Positions 33,781 through 42,715 of a DNA stretch of 64,000 nucleotides are shown piece after piece. The translations under genes and the position numbers were made by a program. Every line of letters begins with the position of its first letter. Position 1 is the first letter of the stretch. Source of the DNA: Photobacterium kishitanii (lineage in GTDB: Bacteria; Pseudomonadota; Gammaproteobacteria; Enterobacterales; Vibrionaceae); contig NZ_PYON01000002.1 in the NCBI RefSeq assembly GCF_003026355.1, forward strand, positions 398,058 through 462,057, read 5' to 3'. The notes under the pieces are model-generated. The model was not told the origin of the DNA. It searched no databases and was given only the letters and a program-made list of their open reading frames with translations.

Positions 33781-34557
33781 ATGATCTCAGTAACGAACTT
33801 GACGGTTTATTACCGTAATAATATTGCACTTGATAATATCTCTTGCACTATTAAAGACGGCGATTTGGTCGCAATAGTTGGGCCTAATGGCGCCGGTAAA
33901 TCGACATTGTTAAAAGTACTCATGAAGCAAATATCGCCGATGACAGGAAAAGTGTGTTTAGGGCAGTATTCAATGAAAAATATTGCCTACTTACCTCAAA
34001 GTACCCACATTGATCGTAATTTTCCGATTACAGTTGAAGAGTTTATTTCATCTGGTGCTTGGCGAAGAAGTTCATTTTGGCGGCGTTTTACGCAAGCTGA
34101 ATACCAAAAAATTTCACAAGCTTTGGTGACTGTGCAGCTATCAGGCATGGAGAAACGTCAAATTAGTGAATTATCTGGTGGACAGTTTCAACGAATGCTC
34201 TTTGCGCGAATGCTTATTCAAGATGCTCAAATATTATTATTAGACGAGCCTTTTGCTGCTATTGATGCACAAACGACAGAAGATTTAATGGCTGTGATTA
34301 GAGATTGCCAGCAGCAAGGTAAAACAGTTGTTGCCGTAATGCATGATTTGTCGTTAGTCGCTCGTTATTTTCCAGAAGCAATCTTGGTTGCAACGGAATT
34401 GATCGCAAATGGCAATACTAAAACAGTACTTCAAAGTCACCATTTACAGCAGGCTGGATATCAGGCTTATTTAACCCCTTGTTTTGAGCAAATTAATGCC
34501 CTGTCGACACCCCAAAATGTTGCAATAAAACCGCAACAGGAGTGCCACCATGAGTGA
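33781..34557 (+). CDS. Zinc/manganese-type ABC transporter ATP-binding protein
   Basis: The 258-residue ATPase has Walker A GPNGAGKST, Q-loop YLPQ, signature LSGGQFQR, Walker B ILLLDEPFAAID and the switch histidine in VMHD. It is most like the ZnuC/MntB group that powers zinc and manganese uptake. The ATG at 33781 is preferred over upstream codons because MISVTNLTV is the normal N-terminus. Its 3' end overlaps the permease gene by 8 bases. The His-rich binding protein downstream and the upstream Zur-like site favour zinc. Confidence 0.93.
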   Translation: MISVTNLTVYYRNNIALDNISCTIKDGDLVAIVGPNGAGKSTLLKVLMKQISPMTGKVCLGQYSMKNIAYLPQSTHIDRNFPITVEEFISSGAWRRSSFWRRFTQAEYQKISQALVTVQLSGMEKRQISELSGGQFQRMLFARMLIQDAQILLLDEPFAAIDAQTTEDLMAVIRDCQQQGKTVVAVMHDLSLVARYFPEAILVATELIANGNTKTVLQSHHLQQAGYQAYLTPCFEQINALSTPQNVAIKPQQECHHE

Positions 34558-35413
34558 AGCTATCCACTTTTTAATACAACCTTTTAGCGATTTTAATTTT
34601 ATGCAGCGTGCCCTATGGGGATGCTTATTATTGAGTATTAGCGGCACACCAATCGGCGTCTTTTTAACTCTGCGGCGAATGAGTTTAACTGGGGATGCAA
34701 TGTCACATGCCATTCTTCCAGGGGCGGCGATTGGTTTTTTGATTTCAGGAATATCTGTTACTGCCATGACGATTGGTGGAGTGATTGCTGGTTGTATTGT
34801 CGCTATTTTAGCTGGCGTTGCTGCTCGACACTCAAAAGCAGAAGAAGATGCAAGTATGGCAGCATTTTATTTATTGTCGTTGGCACTAGGCGTACTCATT
34901 ATCTCTTCAAAAGGCAGCAATATGGATTTATTGCATGTCTTATTTGGTTCGACATTAGCACTTAATAATGCCGCCTTGATTTTGCTGACGTTAATTGCGT
35001 CGATAACAGTTATTACTTTAGCTGTGCTCTATCGTCCCTTAGTCATGGAATGTGTTGATCCTGCTTTTTTTAAGACGGTGAGTAAATTAAGTGGGGTTGC
35101 TCATTATGGTTTCTTGCTTTTACTGGTGCTTAATCTGGTCGCAGGTTTTCAGGCGCTCGGTACATTAATGGCCGTGGGATTAATGATTTTACCTGCAACC
35201 ATTGCGCGCTTTTGGAGTGGACGATTAGGCGGCATGCTTATCATTGCTTTTATTGCCTCGATCAGTAGCTGTTATATCGGTTTAATTCTTTCATATTATT
35301 TAGGTTTTGCGACCAGCCCATCAATTGTATTGGTAATGGGAGGGTTGTATTTGTTGTCACTATTATTTGGTCGCCAAGGTGGCATTGTTTTTAAAAATTG
35401 GAGTAAAAATTAG
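34550..35413 (+). CDS. Zinc/manganese-type ABC transporter permease
   Basis: The 287-residue membrane protein belongs to the ABC-3 family (ZnuB/MntB-like), with about eight helices. Typical family text includes RRMSLTGDAMSHAILPGAAIGFL, SKAEEDASMAAFYLLSLALGVLI (both shortened in use) and the motif LVAGFQALGTLMAVGLMILPATIA. It overlaps the ATPase gene by 8 bases, and its stop codon lies one base before the binding-protein start. Confidence 0.92.
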   Translation: MSEAIHFLIQPFSDFNFMQRALWGCLLLSISGTPIGVFLTLRRMSLTGDAMSHAILPGAAIGFLISGISVTAMTIGGVIAGCIVAILAGVAARHSKAEEDASMAAFYLLSLALGVLIISSKGSNMDLLHVLFGSTLALNNAALILLTLIASITVITLAVLYRPLVMECVDPAFFKTVSKLSGVAHYGFLLLLVLNLVAGFQALGTLMAVGLMILPATIARFWSGRLGGMLIIAFIASISSCYIGLILSYYLGFATSPSIVLVMGGLYLLSLLFGRQGGIVFKNWSKN

Positions 35414-35414
35414 G

Positions 35415-36386
35415 ATGTCAACGAAGTATTTATGGGATAAAAAAAATATTGTTGCTGCTGTTGTATTAGGTTTAGGTATTAGTTCATCAGCGATGGCTGA
35501 TACAAAAATTCCGGTGGTTGCGAGTTTCTCAATTTTAGGCGATTTAGTGTCTCAAGTTGGTGGTGAACATGTGACGGTAAAGGATTTAGTCGGCATTAAT
35601 GGTGATGTTCATACTTATAGCCCTGCGCCAATGGATGCTGTGGCAGTGAAAGATGCCCGCTTAGTGGTAATTAATGGCCTGGGACTTGAAGGTTGGTTAC
35701 CAAGATTAATGGAGTCAGCACATTTTAAAGGTGTAGAAGTTGTCGCTTCAAATGGGATTAATAAGCTAACGTTAGCGAAAGAACAATGTGATCACCATCA
35801 TCATCCAGTAACGGAAGAAAAATGTGACTGCGATCACCATAATCATCATCACCATCATGGTGTGTATGATCCTCATGCATGGAATAGTGTGACTAACGTT
35901 AAGACATACGTTAAAAACATCGAGGCAGGTTTGGTGAAAGTAGATCCAGCTAACGCGAGTGATTATCAGCATAATGCACAAGTTTACCTACAAAAATTAG
36001 ATAAACTTCAACTTGATATTCAGCAGCAGTTTGCCAATATACCAGCATCACAACGCGTTATTATTACTTCACACGATGCATTTCAGTATTTTTCACGTGA
36101 TTATGATGTGACTTTTTTAGCACCGCAGGGAACGAGTACAGATGCTGAAGCAAGTGCTGCTGATGTAGCAAATATTATTAATCAAGTACGCGATGATCAT
36201 GTGCGTGCTGTGTTTATTGAAAATATTACCGATAATCGTATGGTTGAACAGATTAGCCAGGAAACTGGAGCCAAGATTGGTGGAAAGTTATACTCAGATG
36301 CTCTGTCAGGTCCCAATGAACCTGCAAGCTCATATATTAAATTGATGGAACATAACACGGCAACTATTTCTAATGCATTAAAGTAA
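35415..36386 (+). CDS. ZnuA-like periplasmic metal-binding protein with His-rich loop
   Basis: This is the substrate-binding component of the importer. I use ATG 35415, behind TTAGG, since it begins a signal peptide (MSTKYLWDKKNIVAAVV...SSSAMA, cleavage before DTKIP). The 323-residue protein has the cluster A-I fold pattern. Metal ligands should include a His in GDVHTYSPAP, a His in the YDPHAWNS motif and SHDAFQYFSRDY. A His/Asp/Cys-rich loop (residues about 115-150, with HHHH runs and KCDCDHH) precedes YDPHAW, as in zinc-type ZnuA proteins. Confidence 0.93.
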   Translation: MSTKYLWDKKNIVAAVVLGLGISSSAMADTKIPVVASFSILGDLVSQVGGEHVTVKDLVGINGDVHTYSPAPMDAVAVKDARLVVINGLGLEGWLPRLMESAHFKGVEVVASNGINKLTLAKEQCDHHHHPVTEEKCDCDHHNHHHHHGVYDPHAWNSVTNVKTYVKNIEAGLVKVDPANASDYQHNAQVYLQKLDKLQLDIQQQFANIPASQRVIITSHDAFQYFSRDYDVTFLAPQGTSTDAEASAADVANIINQVRDDHVRAVFIENITDNRMVEQISQETGAKIGGKLYSDALSGPNEPASSYIKLMEHNTATISNALK

Positions 36387-36449
36387 TATTGAAACTATCG
36401 ATAATAACCAAATTATTAAAAATAGATTAATTTAGTTTAATAGTGGCTA

Positions 36450-36482
36450 ATAATCACCCATTTAGTCTTGGTGGGTGATTAT
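36450..36482 (+). terminator. Hairpin after the metal importer operon
   Basis: ATAATCACCCA pairs perfectly with TGGGTGATTAT (36472-36482). There is no strong T-run, so it may be a weak terminator. The remaining 220 bases to the next gene are AT-rich. Confidence 0.55.
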
Positions 36483-36705
36483 ATCATCTATTAAGTATAA
36501 GTGTTTTTTAATAATAAATGGTTTATCTATATTATATTTGATAGTTATTTATGGTTGTTTGCTTATTTTTGAAACTTGCGTAGTCGCTATTATAGTTGCG
36601 AGCATATTTTTAAGAATTTTGATTCCATTTTAAAGTATTAATCATTTTATAAAAGTTGTTAGAATGCGCGCCGACGATTAAGTTATATTATTTTTTGGAT
36701 TAAAA

Positions 36706-36924
36706 ATGGCTTCATTAGTAAGTTTTCTCTTATTACCGCATAAACAATTAAGGTATCGTTTAATTTTTGCACGATTTAAAATTAAAAGTACTGAAAGAAC
36801 GATTCGTTATTGCGTGAGCCATGGACTAAATAACAATCTCCACTTTTTATTGCATCATTTAGATCGTTATTGCGCCGAATTTGAGGTGCTTTACGCGTTA
36901 CTAATAAAAACTAAGTCATTATAA
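36706..36924 (+). CDS. Small hypothetical protein, 72 residues
   Basis: The ATG at 36706 follows a GGA site, and the frame encodes a basic, helix-rich protein (RYRLIFARFKIKSTERTIRYC, HHLDRYCAEFEVLYALL, shortened) without a signal peptide. I recognise no family. It is included because the ribosome-binding spacing is good and no larger gene overlaps it. It may not be real. Confidence 0.4.
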   Translation: MASLVSFLLLPHKQLRYRLIFARFKIKSTERTIRYCVSHGLNNNLHFLLHHLDRYCAEFEVLYALLIKTKSL

Positions 36925-37036
36925 ATCAATAAATAAAAACACCTTTTACTGGTTGATTACTAAATCTTTTGTTCGCTTGAGATCTCATGCGAAAAATCCA
37001 GTATCATACCAGCATGTTTATTTATAGTTACTAAGT

Positions 37037-38341
37037 ATGAAAAATCCACAGGCCATTCCTTTAGTTGATGATGTTGATACATTAACTCGATTAAAAAAAG
37101 CATTTGTTGCGGGTATTTGGGCGACATTAGCCAGCATATCTATTGGTTTTTTGTTTAAAGTCTGGTTGGCACAGTGGGTTGCAAAAGATGATTTAGCCTT
37201 ATTCAATAGTGTGATTGATATTGTGTCATTATCATTGATTTTAATGACAGGCTTCAGGTCTTCAATGGTTGTTACATACAGCCAGACCCATAATGATCAT
37301 GACATTATAAATATATTTCGCTTTAGTTTAATTGTGATGGTGTTAATTACATGGGGATTAGTTTTACCTTATATAAAACACGAACTGCATATTAATGTTG
37401 GCTATTTTGAAATGGTCGGTGTTATTTTTGGTATGGGGCTAAAAATATACTTTACTAACTTAATTGCAATGTACCGTTTATATGAGGTTTCTAATAAAGT
37501 CACTTGGATTGAACCTACATCAAATGTCATCACATTTGTGTGTTGTTATTATATATTCCACTTTACGGCATTAGCTTCTCTTTTTTATAGTGTCATGGTC
37601 TCTTCCTTGATTGTTGCCCATTTCATGTATTGGAAGCGCAGAAAAGAAGTTGCTACGAAACCGTTCACAACTGTTCAGCTTGATCCTAATATGCGTAATT
37701 ATGTGCGCAAAAGTTTCACTGCCTCTTTAGAAGCTGGGGCAAGCATTCTAATGATTTACGCTGCTGTATTGCTGACGATCACCCACTTTAGCTTAGATGA
37801 ATTAGGTGATTTCCAAGTTGTAGTAAGACCAATATTTACCTACATGACAATGCTATTTGTGTTTCCTATCTATCGCTTTGTATTACCTGAATTGTCACAG
37901 AGTGTGCGTAAAGGAGAACATTTGCAAATACGTGCTATTCGTCGCTGGGTATATCGTTTAGCCATAATCGTGAGTGTGATCTTTTTCTTAGTCATGCTCA
38001 TCGGGGGGAAAGACCTTATTGGTTTTATTTTCCCTGCGCAATATAAAGGCGCTGAAATTGTATTATTTCATTTCTCTATTTTCTTTATTTTTATGATGCT
38101 TAATGCCTATCAACTAGCCTATATAAAAGCTCATGGAAAATTTACCCTGAGTTTAATGATTCGGTTGAGTGGAATAGTAACACTGGTTGTTAGTTATTAT
38201 TTGTTGGCATTATTTACCGCTAATGTGGTGGCGATTATTGTTGCGCTAGGCTTTGGTTATGTGATGATGTTTATTTTATCAACGATTGCTGAGCAGCAAA
38301 TTTTACGTGAATATCGGCGCCAAGGTATCGCCGTTTGCTAA
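37037..38341 (+). CDS. MOP-superfamily polysaccharide flippase-like membrane protein
   Basis: The 434-residue integral membrane protein has about 12 hydrophobic helices, and its pattern (LKKAFVAGIWATLASISIGF, later MLFVFPIYRFVLPELSQ and HFSIFFIFMMLNAYQLAYIKAHGK) is that of Wzx/MATE-type flippases which move lipid-linked glycans. No glycan-synthesis genes lie beside it, so its substrate is unclear. It stands alone between AT-rich intergenic DNA and a strong terminator. A polysaccharide-export role is plausible but not established. Confidence 0.8.
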   Translation: MKNPQAIPLVDDVDTLTRLKKAFVAGIWATLASISIGFLFKVWLAQWVAKDDLALFNSVIDIVSLSLILMTGFRSSMVVTYSQTHNDHDIINIFRFSLIVMVLITWGLVLPYIKHELHINVGYFEMVGVIFGMGLKIYFTNLIAMYRLYEVSNKVTWIEPTSNVITFVCCYYIFHFTALASLFYSVMVSSLIVAHFMYWKRRKEVATKPFTTVQLDPNMRNYVRKSFTASLEAGASILMIYAAVLLTITHFSLDELGDFQVVVRPIFTYMTMLFVFPIYRFVLPELSQSVRKGEHLQIRAIRRWVYRLAIIVSVIFFLVMLIGGKDLIGFIFPAQYKGAEIVLFHFSIFFIFMMLNAYQLAYIKAHGKFTLSLMIRLSGIVTLVVSYYLLALFTANVVAIIVALGFGYVMMFILSTIAEQQILREYRRQGIAVC

Positions 38342-38376
38342 GTGTGACGCTTATAAATAAACCTAGTGTCATAATA

Positions 38377-38420
38377 TAAAAAAAGGTTGAGTGTGCAGTT
38401 ATTGCGACTCAACCTTTTTA
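38377..38420. terminator. Bidirectional terminator
   Basis: AAAAGGTTGAGT (38381-38392) pairs with ACTCAACCTTTT (38407-38418), flanked by A and T tracts, between converging genes. Confidence 0.88.
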
Positions 38421-38450
38421 GTTTAGAGGGCGGGTGGAAACAGACAATTG

Positions 38451-39536
38451 CTACAACACTGGCGACATACCATAGCTATGACCATTAAGTAGTAGTAAAC
38501 CAAGTAAGACCAGTAATATTCCCCCGATCAGTTTTACAATAATACTGGTCATGGTGCGCTGACGTTGGTTAGTCGCTAAATAGCGACTGACAATCTTTTT
38601 ACCTGATAAGGTTAGTAATGCTATACCTGAGGTCGTAAGTGCTGTGCCTACTGCCATCAAAATCGCACTAATAACGCCAAGCCAGTACAATCCAACCATA
38701 TTAGCGAATAACAAGACTAAGATAGCGCCAGTGCAAGGGCGAATACCAATACTGAATACAATGACAATATATTCTTTCAAGCTGGTGGCATTATTGATTT
38801 CATCAGCGTTGGCGAAGTGTTTATGACCGCAACCACAGTCATTACCATGATCATGATGGTGTACTGTCTTTAATTGCCATGCTTGCTTTAAGCTACGGTA
38901 AATCACAATCACCCCAAGCAAAAGCATTGCCATAAAGCTATAGCTAATGAATTGATCGGCAGCATCGTTAACTTGGCGCATCGACGATTTAAAAAACACC
39001 AATAAAATACTAACTAAGGTGATGGCAACAATCGCTTGTACAAAAGCCGATACCACGGTCATTATCAGGCTGGCTTTTATCTTTGCAGGGTTAGTTGCAA
39101 GGTAAGTGGTAACAATCATCTTGCCATGGCCAGGGCCTAATGAGTGAAATATACCGTATAGAAAGCTCAATCCGGCCAATGAATAAGCTGCCGTTATATT
39201 TTGCTGGGCATCATAAAGTAAATCACTGAGCTGGCCATTAATATCGCGTTGCCATTTAATGCTGGTCATCAGCATAGCAGGCCATTGTTGCCATAAATAA
39301 TAACCACTTAATATAAATATCAGCAGCACGATAATGCGTGTTAGCCATGAGATTGGTGCCGAGCTAACAGCTGTATGGTGGTGATGCTCACATGCTGCGC
39401 TATGATCATCATTCTTGCTCTCTGAGTGATGGTGGTGGCATGTATGGTGATGATGCTCGTGTTCATGCTCGTGGCAACAAGATGAGACGAGAGGGCTATT
39501 ATCAGCCTCTGAGGTTGAGTGACAACCAGGTTTCAT
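38451..39536 (-). CDS. NicO-family metal transporter (RcnA/NicT-like)
   Basis: The 361-residue protein has a His/Cys/Glu-rich N-terminus (CCHEHEHEHHHHTCHHHH and more) and then about seven membrane helices. The key metal motif SLGPGHGKMI (HSLGPGHGK) follows the second helix, and GIRPCTGAILVLLF the later half, both features of NicO proteins that move nickel or cobalt. A second His-rich loop (HHHDHGNDCGCGHKHF) lies between helices. It is encoded just after a DUF1007 gene, and the operon shares a Zur-like site with the ABC zinc importer, so the metal moved could be zinc. Direction of transport is not shown. AGGATC precedes the start. Confidence 0.88.
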   Translation of the reverse strand: MKPGCHSTSEADNSPLVSSCCHEHEHEHHHHTCHHHHSESKNDDHSAACEHHHHTAVSSAPISWLTRIIVLLIFILSGYYLWQQWPAMLMTSIKWQRDINGQLSDLLYDAQQNITAAYSLAGLSFLYGIFHSLGPGHGKMIVTTYLATNPAKIKASLIMTVVSAFVQAIVAITLVSILLVFFKSSMRQVNDAADQFISYSFMAMLLLGVIVIYRSLKQAWQLKTVHHHDHGNDCGCGHKHFANADEINNATSLKEYIVIVFSIGIRPCTGAILVLLFANMVGLYWLGVISAILMAVGTALTTSGIALLTLSGKKIVSRYLATNQRQRTMTSIIVKLIGGILLVLLGLLLLNGHSYGMSPVL

Positions 39537-39557
39537 GTGGTAGATCCTAAATCAATG

Positions 39558-40220
39558 CTACTTAGTGGAAGGCGAGGCATTGTCGACGTTACAAAACAGT
39601 TGAACTGTCTGTGTAAAAACTTGGCCTAATTTATTATCAGGATCAGCATCCGCTGGAATCGACATTGCGTAAGTGACTTGTTCTGGTGTTGGATGTGGCT
39701 CTATGAGTTTAAAACTACATGTTTTGGCTAATTCAGGTGACAGTATGATGTCACTTTTGTTAGCCCATGACATATCAACATAATAACTTGGTTCAAAGAT
39801 CAACAACTTCAACGAATCTTTGGTGACGGTTTTAGGTCTTGCTAAAGGTAGATCAAAAGTAAGCGTCGCTTTTGCACGTGGCTTGATTAACTCACCACCT
39901 GTAGGTATATGGTATTTAATTGGGGTTTCGTTATCATAAAAATAGGTAAAATAATGGGCGTTTTTCATGTTTTCCATGACGGATTGAGCAACATTTTTTA
40001 GCGTTTGTTGTTTGTGTGCTGCGGACATATCTTCGCCATCAAGCATATAAGCGGTGGTCATGGCATCAAATGTCCATACCATCTTAAACCCTGTAATTTG
40101 ATTGTTATTACCTTCAATGTAGGTCTTCATATCAATCCATGAATGAGGGTGTGCTTGACTGGTTATTGGTGATAACGCAGCGATTGATAATATAAAACAG
40201 CAAAGGATATTCCTGCGCAT
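39558..40220 (-). CDS. DUF1007-family exported protein
   Basis: This is a periplasmic protein that regularly precedes NicO transporters. I place the start at ATG 40218-40220, since it follows GGAG at good spacing and starts a signal peptide (MRRNILCCFILSIAALSPITSQA) cut before HPHSWID; an ATG eight codons upstream has no Shine-Dalgarno. The mature protein opens with HPHSWID, the DUF1007 signature and a likely metal ligand set. The length is 220 residues. Likely it binds the metal handled by the NicO protein 21 bases downstream. Confidence 0.88.
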   Translation of the reverse strand: MRRNILCCFILSIAALSPITSQAHPHSWIDMKTYIEGNNNQITGFKMVWTFDAMTTAYMLDGEDMSAAHKQQTLKNVAQSVMENMKNAHYFTYFYDNETPIKYHIPTGGELIKPRAKATLTFDLPLARPKTVTKDSLKLLIFEPSYYVDMSWANKSDIILSPELAKTCSFKLIEPHPTPEQVTYAMSIPADADPDNKLGQVFTQTVQLFCNVDNASPSTK

Positions 40221-40285
40221 GTAAAAAAGCTCCATATTCATCATTTGATGAGTAATAACGGTAGGGTTTAATGACCATATCTGTG

Positions 40286-40303
40286 TGATGTTATAACATA
40301 GAG
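40286..40303. promoter_or_regulatory. Candidate Zur operator of the DUF1007-NicO operon
   Basis: ATGTTATAACATA (40288-40300) is identical over 13 bases with the palindrome before the zinc-type ABC importer and lies about 68 bases upstream of the DUF1007 start codon. Confidence 0.5.
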
Positions 40304-40585
40304 TTATAGTGGGATCTAGATGAAGAGTATAGCGTTTATCTAGTTATAGGTAGGGGGGTTACATCATCAAATTGTTGTATTAGCGACAGTGCGGTATAAG
40401 GTCGATTGGGTTGCAAATGGTGCGATATTATCACTAAAAAAATAGCTTTAAGATAAAAACTCAAAAATCAGTTAGAATGTAATAAAGGGCGATGTATGTA
40501 AGTGAGTAAGAAATAAGGCAATAGTGTTTTATTTCCTCAGTATAATCGCGGCAAAATTAGCAGCAATTGATGAGAACAATTAATA
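40301..40585. other. Intergenic region before lptA-like gene
   Basis: No gene is visible. It presumably holds the lptA-like promoter, but I cannot assign it. Confidence 0.35.
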
Positions 40586-41074
40586 ATGAAAAAACAGTTA
40601 TTTACTGCGTGTCTACTCTTACTTCTTAGTACCTCTGTCTTTGCTGCAACAGCAGAAACACAGTTACCGATTGAACTATCATCTGTGACGCAGGATGTTG
40701 ATGTCGTCAATAATACCACCACATTAATCGGTAAAGTCGATATTGTGCAAGGTGGCGTTACTATTAAAGCAGATAAAGCGATTATTAAACTTTATGGTAA
40801 AACAAAAGAATTAAAAACCATTGAAGTGTATGGCAAACCAGCTTACTTCAAACGCGTAATGAAAGATGGCAAAGTTATCAATGGTGAATCTCGTTATGGT
40901 ATTTATACGCCATCAGATAGCATGATGGTATTGAAACAAAACGTAAAAGTAACCCAAGATGGCAATACGATTCGTGCCAATGAGATCAGCTATAACCTTA
41001 AAGCGCAATTTATGAAGGCAACAGGCACGAAGTCTCAGCAAGTGAAAACCAAGCTATTACCAGAAACAAAGTAA
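40586..41074 (+). CDS. Orphan LptA/OstA-like periplasmic lipid-binding protein
   Basis: The 162-residue protein has a signal peptide (MKKQLFTACLLLLLSTSVFA) and one OstA/LptA domain: LPIELSSVTQDVDVVNNTTTL, GKVDIVQGGVTIKADKAII, EVYGKPAYFKR and ANEISYNLKAQFMKATG, in line with LptA. LptA carries LPS through the periplasm. In Vibrionaceae the normal lptA lies between lptC and lptB, but here neither neighbour is present, so this is most likely a second copy or an LptA-like protein with another cargo. A GNAT gene follows 11 bases later. Confidence 0.85.
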   Translation: MKKQLFTACLLLLLSTSVFAATAETQLPIELSSVTQDVDVVNNTTTLIGKVDIVQGGVTIKADKAIIKLYGKTKELKTIEVYGKPAYFKRVMKDGKVINGESRYGIYTPSDSMMVLKQNVKVTQDGNTIRANEISYNLKAQFMKATGTKSQQVKTKLLPETK

Positions 41075-41085
41075 AAGGAATGATT

Positions 41086-41553
41086 GTGGAATTAGTAACT
41101 GTTAATTCAAGTAACTTAGCGATTTATTTAAATTTAACCCAAGCTTATGAAGCAGAGTTTTCACCATTAACTAAAAAAACACCTGATGATGAGGGTAAGT
41201 TTGCGATAGATACGCCGATTGAAGGTAATGTTACTGGCTATTTATTGTATATCGATGGTAAGCCTGCTGGGTTGGCGGCAATTGCTAACGAGAGTGTTGA
41301 TCATTACGAAGTGTGCGATTTTTACGTTGTACCTGTATTTCGTCAACATAAAGCCGGTCAACGTTTTGCACATGTCCTATTTGATATGATGCCGGGTTTA
41401 TGGCAAAGCAAGCAAATTGCGGGTGCTGATAATGCGATTGCTTTTTGGCGACGCGCGATTGGTAGTTACACCAATGATGTCTTTGTTGAAGATATTTATC
41501 ACGATGAATATTGGGGTGATGTAACCCGTCAATGTTTTAAAACCACTGCTTAG
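41086..41553 (+). CDS. GNAT-family N-acetyltransferase
   Basis: The 155-residue protein has GNAT-like motifs, including GKPAGLAAIAN, YEVCDFYVVPVFRQHKAGQRFAH (shortened motif A with the acetyl-CoA loop R-x-x-K-A-G) and a C-terminal IAFWRRAIGSYT. GTG 41086 is preferred as start because AAGGA lies 6 bases before it; ATG 41080 overlaps that ribosome-binding site. It follows the LptA-like gene closely and may share its transcript. The substrate is unknown. Confidence 0.83.
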   Translation: MELVTVNSSNLAIYLNLTQAYEAEFSPLTKKTPDDEGKFAIDTPIEGNVTGYLLYIDGKPAGLAAIANESVDHYEVCDFYVVPVFRQHKAGQRFAHVLFDMMPGLWQSKQIAGADNAIAFWRRAIGSYTNDVFVEDIYHDEYWGDVTRQCFKTTA

Positions 41554-41595
41554 TTTGTGGTATGACACGGTCATAATTAAACCGATGTCCATTTA

Positions 41596-41658
41596 ATCAA
41601 GCCCCTATTGCTTATTGCCGATATAAGTTATTTACTCAGTAAACAGTCGGGGCTTGAT
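41596..41658. repeat. Inverted repeat between converging genes
   Basis: ATCAAGCCCC (41596-41605) is the exact complement of GGGGCTTGAT (41649-41658) with a 43-base interval. It could form a long-looped hairpin. There is no T-run, and its function is unknown. Confidence 0.4.
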
Positions 41659-41717
41659 AAATATCGACGGTATCATATATTACAGCAATATTATCAGGTG
41701 CTGGCGCAATAGTTGCT

Positions 41718-42551
41718 CTAGTTTTTTGTTATTAAATAAGGACAAGCTTGCTCTTTCTTTTTAACCACGAGAGTAATTGCAGCGAGGTTATGGCTGTGTT
41801 CTCGAAAAACACTTTTCATTTTTAAAACCCTTTTTCTAATATCAGGCTTTAGAATTAAGTTTTTTATTATTTTTAAAAAACCATTCAAACCTTCATCTTG
41901 TAGTAGTCGAGATGGCTCGAGTAAATGCATCGGAGCCATTGCTTCGTATTCAATTTCAAACCCACATTCTTGAATAAGTAGCTTCCACTCGTTAAGTGTA
42001 AGTGGTTTGGCTGGATGTTGGATCGTTTCAGTTAATGCCTTTTGAATCTCACGTTGTTTATTACTATCAATATCATTGGGAGTAATGCACATTTCGTGGA
42101 TACCAAAACGGCCATTAGTTTTTAATAGTCGATATGCTTCTTTGATGATTTGTTTTTTTCGCGCACTAGATTGCATTGTTAACATCGCTTCACAATACAC
42201 AACGGAAGCTATTTCTGAGTCTAGTGCCGTATCTTGTGCACTATTAACATGACAGGTTTGATTATTGCCGTTGAGATAGGAACGAACAATCTTTGCTGCT
42301 TGCTCATTTTGCTCTACTGCTGTGTAAGTTTTAGGTCGTTTAGCCAGAGTAATTTGAGCAGTTAATCCAACGCCTGGAGCAAACTCAATAACATCATCAC
42401 TAGTGTTAATACTAAGCTGAGTGAGCATTTTATTGGTGAGTTCTAATCCCCCAGGACGTAATACCGTTTTTCCAATTTGAGCAAGTAACCAATGACCTGG
42501 TCGTTTTTCTGTTTGATGTTTTTCTCCGGGCATCGCAAGTTTGTTCGACAT
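41718..42551 (-). CDS. Class I SAM-dependent methyltransferase
   Basis: The 277-residue protein has a Rossmann-type methyltransferase core with motif I VIEFAPGVGL (E-x-G-x-G-like), motif II TAVEQNEQA, and the later AYRLLKTNGRFGIHEM strand-helix of methyltransferases. A basic helical C-terminal part follows (LKPDIRKRVLKMK). The substrate is unclear. It diverges from a Crp/Fnr regulator, and a Fur-like and an FNR-like site lie in the shared interval. A 26-codon membrane-peptide frame with a good Shine-Dalgarno lies 12 bases upstream in the same direction. Confidence 0.85.
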   Translation of the reverse strand: MSNKLAMPGEKHQTEKRPGHWLLAQIGKTVLRPGGLELTNKMLTQLSINTSDDVIEFAPGVGLTAQITLAKRPKTYTAVEQNEQAAKIVRSYLNGNNQTCHVNSAQDTALDSEIASVVYCEAMLTMQSSARKKQIIKEAYRLLKTNGRFGIHEMCITPNDIDSNKQREIQKALTETIQHPAKPLTLNEWKLLIQECGFEIEYEAMAPMHLLEPSRLLQDEGLNGFLKIIKNLILKPDIRKRVLKMKSVFREHSHNLAAITLVVKKKEQACPYLITKN

Positions 42552-42563
42552 ATTTTTAGTATC

Positions 42564-42644
42564 CTATTGAAAGATAATTGGAACAAAAAATAGAAGTATT
42601 GATACCAAACTTACCCAGCGGAAAGTTACGCTAATCCCATCCAT
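42564..42644 (-). CDS. Predicted 26-residue membrane peptide upstream of the methyltransferase
   Basis: An ATG at 42644 follows GAGGAAC with seven-base spacing and opens a 26-codon frame (MDGISVTFRWVSLVSILLF..., ending FVPIIFQ). It is almost entirely one membrane helix, like other single-span small proteins. Its stop lies 12 bases before the methyltransferase start, within that gene's ribosome-binding region, which suggests coupling. I recognise no family. Confidence 0.4.
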   Translation of the reverse strand: MDGISVTFRWVSLVSILLFFVPIIFQ

Positions 42645-42670
42645 AAAAAGTTCCTCATTAAGGTTGAATC

Positions 42671-42689
42671 TAAAATGATAATCATTATC
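42671..42689. promoter_or_regulatory. Fur-box-like site in the divergent methyltransferase/Crp-Fnr interval
   Basis: TAAAATGATAATCATTATC matches 17 of 19 positions of the Fur consensus GATAATGATAATCATTATC by my count. It lies between the two divergent transcription units and could control either in response to iron. Confidence 0.7.
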
Positions 42690-42715
42690 ATATAATGATG
42701 TATTTGAAATATACC

